Below are positions 4,815 through 6,302 of a stretch of 6,302 nt of DNA, in pieces. The notes beneath the pieces were generated by a model. It did not search any database and was not told the origin of the DNA. It saw nothing but the letters and a program-made list of their open reading frames with translations. How positions within the stretch are numbered: position 1 is the stretch's first letter; each line of letters opens with the position of its first letter. The translations under genes were made by a program, and so were the position numbers. Source of the stretch: JAFAGX01 sp035624085 (GTDB taxonomy: Bacteria; Acidobacteriota; Terriglobia; Terriglobales; Acidobacteriaceae); contig DASPSE010000212.1 of NCBI GenBank assembly GCA_035624085.1, forward strand, positions 1-6,302, in the 5' to 3' direction.

Positions 4815-4854
4815 TAAAAAATCGTGAGGGGCTCAGGAGGAGGCTCAGGAGCCC
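4815..4854 (-). terminator. Possible rho-independent terminator downstream of the 4985-5488 gene
   Basis: On the minus strand GGGCTC (4854-4849) can pair with GAGCCC (4834-4829) across a 14-base loop, followed six bases later by TTTTTT (4821-4816) and AATTT. The loop itself holds a second GAGCC, so alternative shorter stems compete. The same DNA is a 12-bp imperfect tandem repeat (4830-4841 and 4842-4853). It lies about 130 bp past the stop codon. The long loop and gap before the T run make this a weak call. The rest of 4745-4984 holds no gene I can support. Confidence 0.35.
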
Positions 4855-4984
4855 GCCGTGCCGCCCAGGCAAGATGGGCAAAAGCAAAGAAGAAAAGCCA
4901 GCAGAGCCAACTGCTAGGAAGCCCATGCTAGGCCGTCGAGCGAGTGTCCGAAATCTTCGGGGATCTTTTGCGGATCTGTGAAAC

Positions 4985-5488
4985 CTATTGCGGGAGGAAA
5001 AACCCTCTACGACGCTGCTTGCCGCTCAGCAATATGCCGGCCAACAAAGCAATGCCAGAAGCGACGAGATAGGAAAGTTTGCTTCCACCTTCCGGCACGG
5101 CAAAGGTTCCGTTGGCTTTGGTATTCCAGATGTCCCCGTTTGCTCCAATCAGCTTCAGGGAACCGGAGGGATCACTGAATGTAACCGTATAGGAAAGATT
5201 GTCGCCGTCGACTTTTGTGTTCAGCACAAAAACGCAAGTGGTCCCCTTACACGTGGCCACGCCGCTGAACTTGTCGGTAATTCCGCCGAAAACACCACCT
5301 AGGAACCCAATCGAACCCGTAATCGCGTCGGTCTTAGGGTTGAAGGTCAGCGACACGTTCGCGGTTTCGTTCTTCACCCCGGTCACTGCTTCAGAGTAGT
5401 CATAAGTGATTGAACTGGCCGCAGCCGGAAGCACGAGCGCCATCAGCACCAGCACCACTTTCTTCGCGAACTGGTAACAGTCCTTCAT
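4985..5488 (-). CDS. Small exported protein with PEP-CTERM-like (EGGS variant) sorting signal
   Basis: A 167-residue protein. Residues 1-26 form a signal peptide: charged start MKDCYQFAKK, hydrophobic core VVLVLMALVL, small-residue region PAAASS. The middle (about 27-130) is polar and beta-rich, with SLTFNPKTDAITGS, GGVFGGITDKFSG and one Cys pair (ATCKGTTCVF) that could form a disulfide. The C-terminus has the order of a PEP-CTERM domain: VPEGGS near residue 131, hydrophobic segment YLVASGIALLAGILL, then basic KQRRR. An exosortase would cut near this motif and transfer the protein to the outer surface or polysaccharide. The start at 5488 is chosen because the signal peptide begins there; an ATG at 5533 would add 15 unneeded residues. 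Function of the mature domain is unknown. Confidence 0.85.
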   Translation of the reverse strand: MKDCYQFAKKVVLVLMALVLPAAASSITYDYSEAVTGVKNETANVSLTFNPKTDAITGSIGFLGGVFGGITDKFSGVATCKGTTCVFVLNTKVDGDNLSYTVTFSDPSGSLKLIGANGDIWNTKANGTFAVPEGGSKLSYLVASGIALLAGILLSGKQRRRGFFLPQ

Positions 5489-5502
5489 AAGTCCCGCTTC
5501 AT

Positions 5503-5528
5503 GTTCTGATGAGAACGTTCGCGCGAAC
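5503..5528 (-). repeat. Cluster of GTTC/GAAC inverted repeats in the leader
   Basis: Plus-strand GTTCT-GATG-AGAAC (5503-5516), GAACGTTC (5513-5520) and GTTCGCGCGAAC (5517-5528) overlap, giving two perfect palindromes and one hairpin built from the same tetramer. The cluster lies between the predicted promoter (5558-5585) and the start codon at 5488, in the transcribed leader. It could be an operator for a dimeric repressor or alternative RNA hairpins. Function unknown. Confidence 0.45.
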
Positions 5529-5557
5529 TGCAAAGACTTTACACATCAACCGCAAGA

Positions 5558-5585
5558 AGTTTACTCCTGGGATCTGTACTGTCAA
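5558..5585 (-). promoter_or_regulatory. Sigma70-like promoter of the 4985-5488 gene
   Basis: On the minus strand TTGACA (5585-5580), a perfect -35, is followed after 16 bp by TAAACT (5563-5558), four of six matches to the -10 consensus. Transcription would start near 5551, leaving a leader of about 60 bases before the ATG at 5488. A separate promoter suggests this gene is not solely transcribed with the upstream gene at 5783. Confidence 0.55.
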
Positions 5586-5602
5586 GCGTGATAACTTCTG
5601 CG

Positions 5603-5628
5603 GCCGGCTGCAATGACTTGCAACCGGC
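5603..5628. repeat. Strong stem-loop without T tract
   Basis: GCCGGCTGCAA (5603-5613) pairs with TTGCAACCGGC (5618-5628) around the loop TGAC, with ten pairs and one C-A mismatch. It lies just upstream of the predicted promoter of the 4985-5488 gene and 155 bp past the stop of the 5783 gene. No T run follows on either strand, so it is not a standard terminator; it may be a protein-binding site or end an upstream transcript by another route. Confidence 0.45.
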
Positions 5629-5782
5629 GGACAAACTCCTATCCACCAATGGGTTAAGTGTCTATGGACGATTCATCGGGGTTGGGATGTCCGCTTTAGA
5701 AAATGTCCTAAGGTCTCGGCGGCAACGCTCCTGTGGAAAACTTGGGAGATCGGGCGGGAACAAGTCCAGTCAGTAGCTGAAA

Positions 5783-6302
5783 TCAGGCGCCTCCAACTCG
5801 TGCGTTTTGGCGCCGGGAGCGGAACAACATCGCACCTAGGCAAGAAACCGCAGCCAGCAGAAGGTACATCGCCGCAGTCCCGCCCTCGGCGATTTGAAAG
5901 AATTCCTGTTCTTTGCAGGTGCCCGGAGAGCCGCAGCCCTGCGGCGTGAGTATCAGAATTTCAGCGAGCTGGGCCGCTGAGGGCGACTCTCCCTTCGCAC
6001 TCCCAAGCAGTCCGCCGCTACCGGAGCAAGTAGTATTTCCAAAAACGGCTGTGCAGGCAGCCGTATCATTGTGGCTGATGAGCCAGTTGGCGACGTCGGT
6101 GGGATCGAAAACGGCCCAGATTGCATAGGAGTAGTAGCCCTGCTCCTTACCGGTTAGTCCGATCATCTGAAGAGCTAACCATGCGGCTTCATCGTAGAGT
6201 GGAGTTGCGTTTGTGACCCCCAGCTTTTGTCCCCACAGAGTGTTGCCCAGGTCGCTAAAGTTGTTCACCGTGTAGGTTTGTTGCTGGTAGTCGGAATTGT
6301 CC
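5783..6302 (-). CDS. Secreted PEP-CTERM-type protein, 5' part beyond window edge
   Basis: The frame is open to the right edge. A GTG at 6268 is the first possible start in view, but the upstream codons (DNSDYQQQTYT) read as continuous protein, so the true start and signal peptide are probably outside. Visible are 172 residues. NTLWGQ, YDEAAWLALQMIGLTG and YSYAIWAVFDP form a pattern (Y-E/D-EAAWL...AIW.VFD) I associate with secreted PEP-CTERM proteins. Four cysteines occur in the second half. The C-terminus IAEGGTAAMYLLLAAVSCLGAMLFRSRRQ is a sorting-signal layout of motif, hydrophobic span and basic tail, with EGGT in place of PEP. Its neighbour at 4985 ends alike (PEGGS), so both are likely handled by one exosortase. 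The biochemical role is unknown. Confidence 0.83.
   Translation of the reverse strand, partial: DNSDYQQQTYTVNNFSDLGNTLWGQKLGVTNATPLYDEAAWLALQMIGLTGKEQGYYSYAIWAVFDPTDVANWLISHNDTAACTAVFGNTTCSGSGGLLGSAKGESPSAAQLAEILILTPQGCGSPGTCKEQEFFQIAEGGTAAMYLLLAAVSCLGAMLFRSRRQNARVGGA

Noticed and set aside
4948..4960. Hairpin CCGAA-ATC-TTCGG downstream of the 4985-5488 gene
   Set aside because: The stem is only five pairs and no T run follows on the minus strand, so it is not a credible terminator for that gene.
4667..4981. Plus-strand open frame containing REDSEELQNEATK
   Set aside because: It starts inside the locus 6 antitoxin and runs through its promoter; the later part is Arg/Pro/Lys-rich and low in complexity. 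Probably non-coding.
1..6302. tRNA, rRNA, CRISPR array, complete insertion sequence
   Set aside because: No cloverleaf-like set of stems with conserved T-arm bases, no regularly spaced repeats of 25-40 bp, and no transposase or integrase reading frame was found on either strand.

Overview
The window looks like an accessory stretch of a bacterial chromosome, most likely from Acidobacteriota. The lineage call is an inference. It rests on moderate-to-high GC, dense VapBC-type toxin-antitoxin content, and two neighbouring secreted proteins whose C-termini carry an EGG(S/T)-type variant of the PEP-CTERM sorting signal. I cannot run a search to confirm it.

Layout. Positions 2-169 (+) look like the C-terminal end of an unidentified protein entering from the left edge, followed by about 200 bp without a convincing gene. 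From 375 to about 4745 every supported gene is on the minus strand, and the block is an array of toxin-antitoxin (TA) loci. From low to high coordinate these are: (1) an intact VapBC pair with an RHH antitoxin and a 20-bp perfect palindrome upstream; (2) a C-terminal fragment of another PIN toxin; (3) an intact VapBC pair; (4) a Phd-like antitoxin with a PIN toxin broken by two frameshifts; (5) an RHH/DUF433-like antitoxin with a DUF5615-type PIN-like toxin broken by a one-base deletion at its start; (6) an intact VapBC pair with an Rv0623-like antitoxin. Where both genes survive, the antitoxin is first and the toxin start overlaps or nearly abuts the antitoxin stop. This is the usual arrangement for coupled translation and autorepression. 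All five antitoxin genes are open, but only three of the six toxins are. Four of the five antitoxin promoters carry recognisable repeats or palindromes suited to autoregulation, and loci 3 and 5 share nearly the same 9-bp tandem repeat.

From 4985 to the right edge there are two minus-strand genes for exported proteins. One is a complete 167-residue protein with signal peptide and C-terminal sorting/anchor segment. The other is a larger protein cut by the window edge, with the same type of C-terminus. A good sigma70-like promoter, TTGACA-16-TAAACT, and a cluster of GTTC/GAAC inverted repeats precede the first. They are probably substrates of one exosortase encoded elsewhere.

No tRNA, rRNA, CRISPR array or intact transposase gene was seen. 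The most interesting aspects are the clustering and differential decay of unrelated TA families, the operator similarity between two of them, and the antitoxin-TGA-toxin arrangement at locus 5, where both proteins now lie in one frame separated by a single stop codon.
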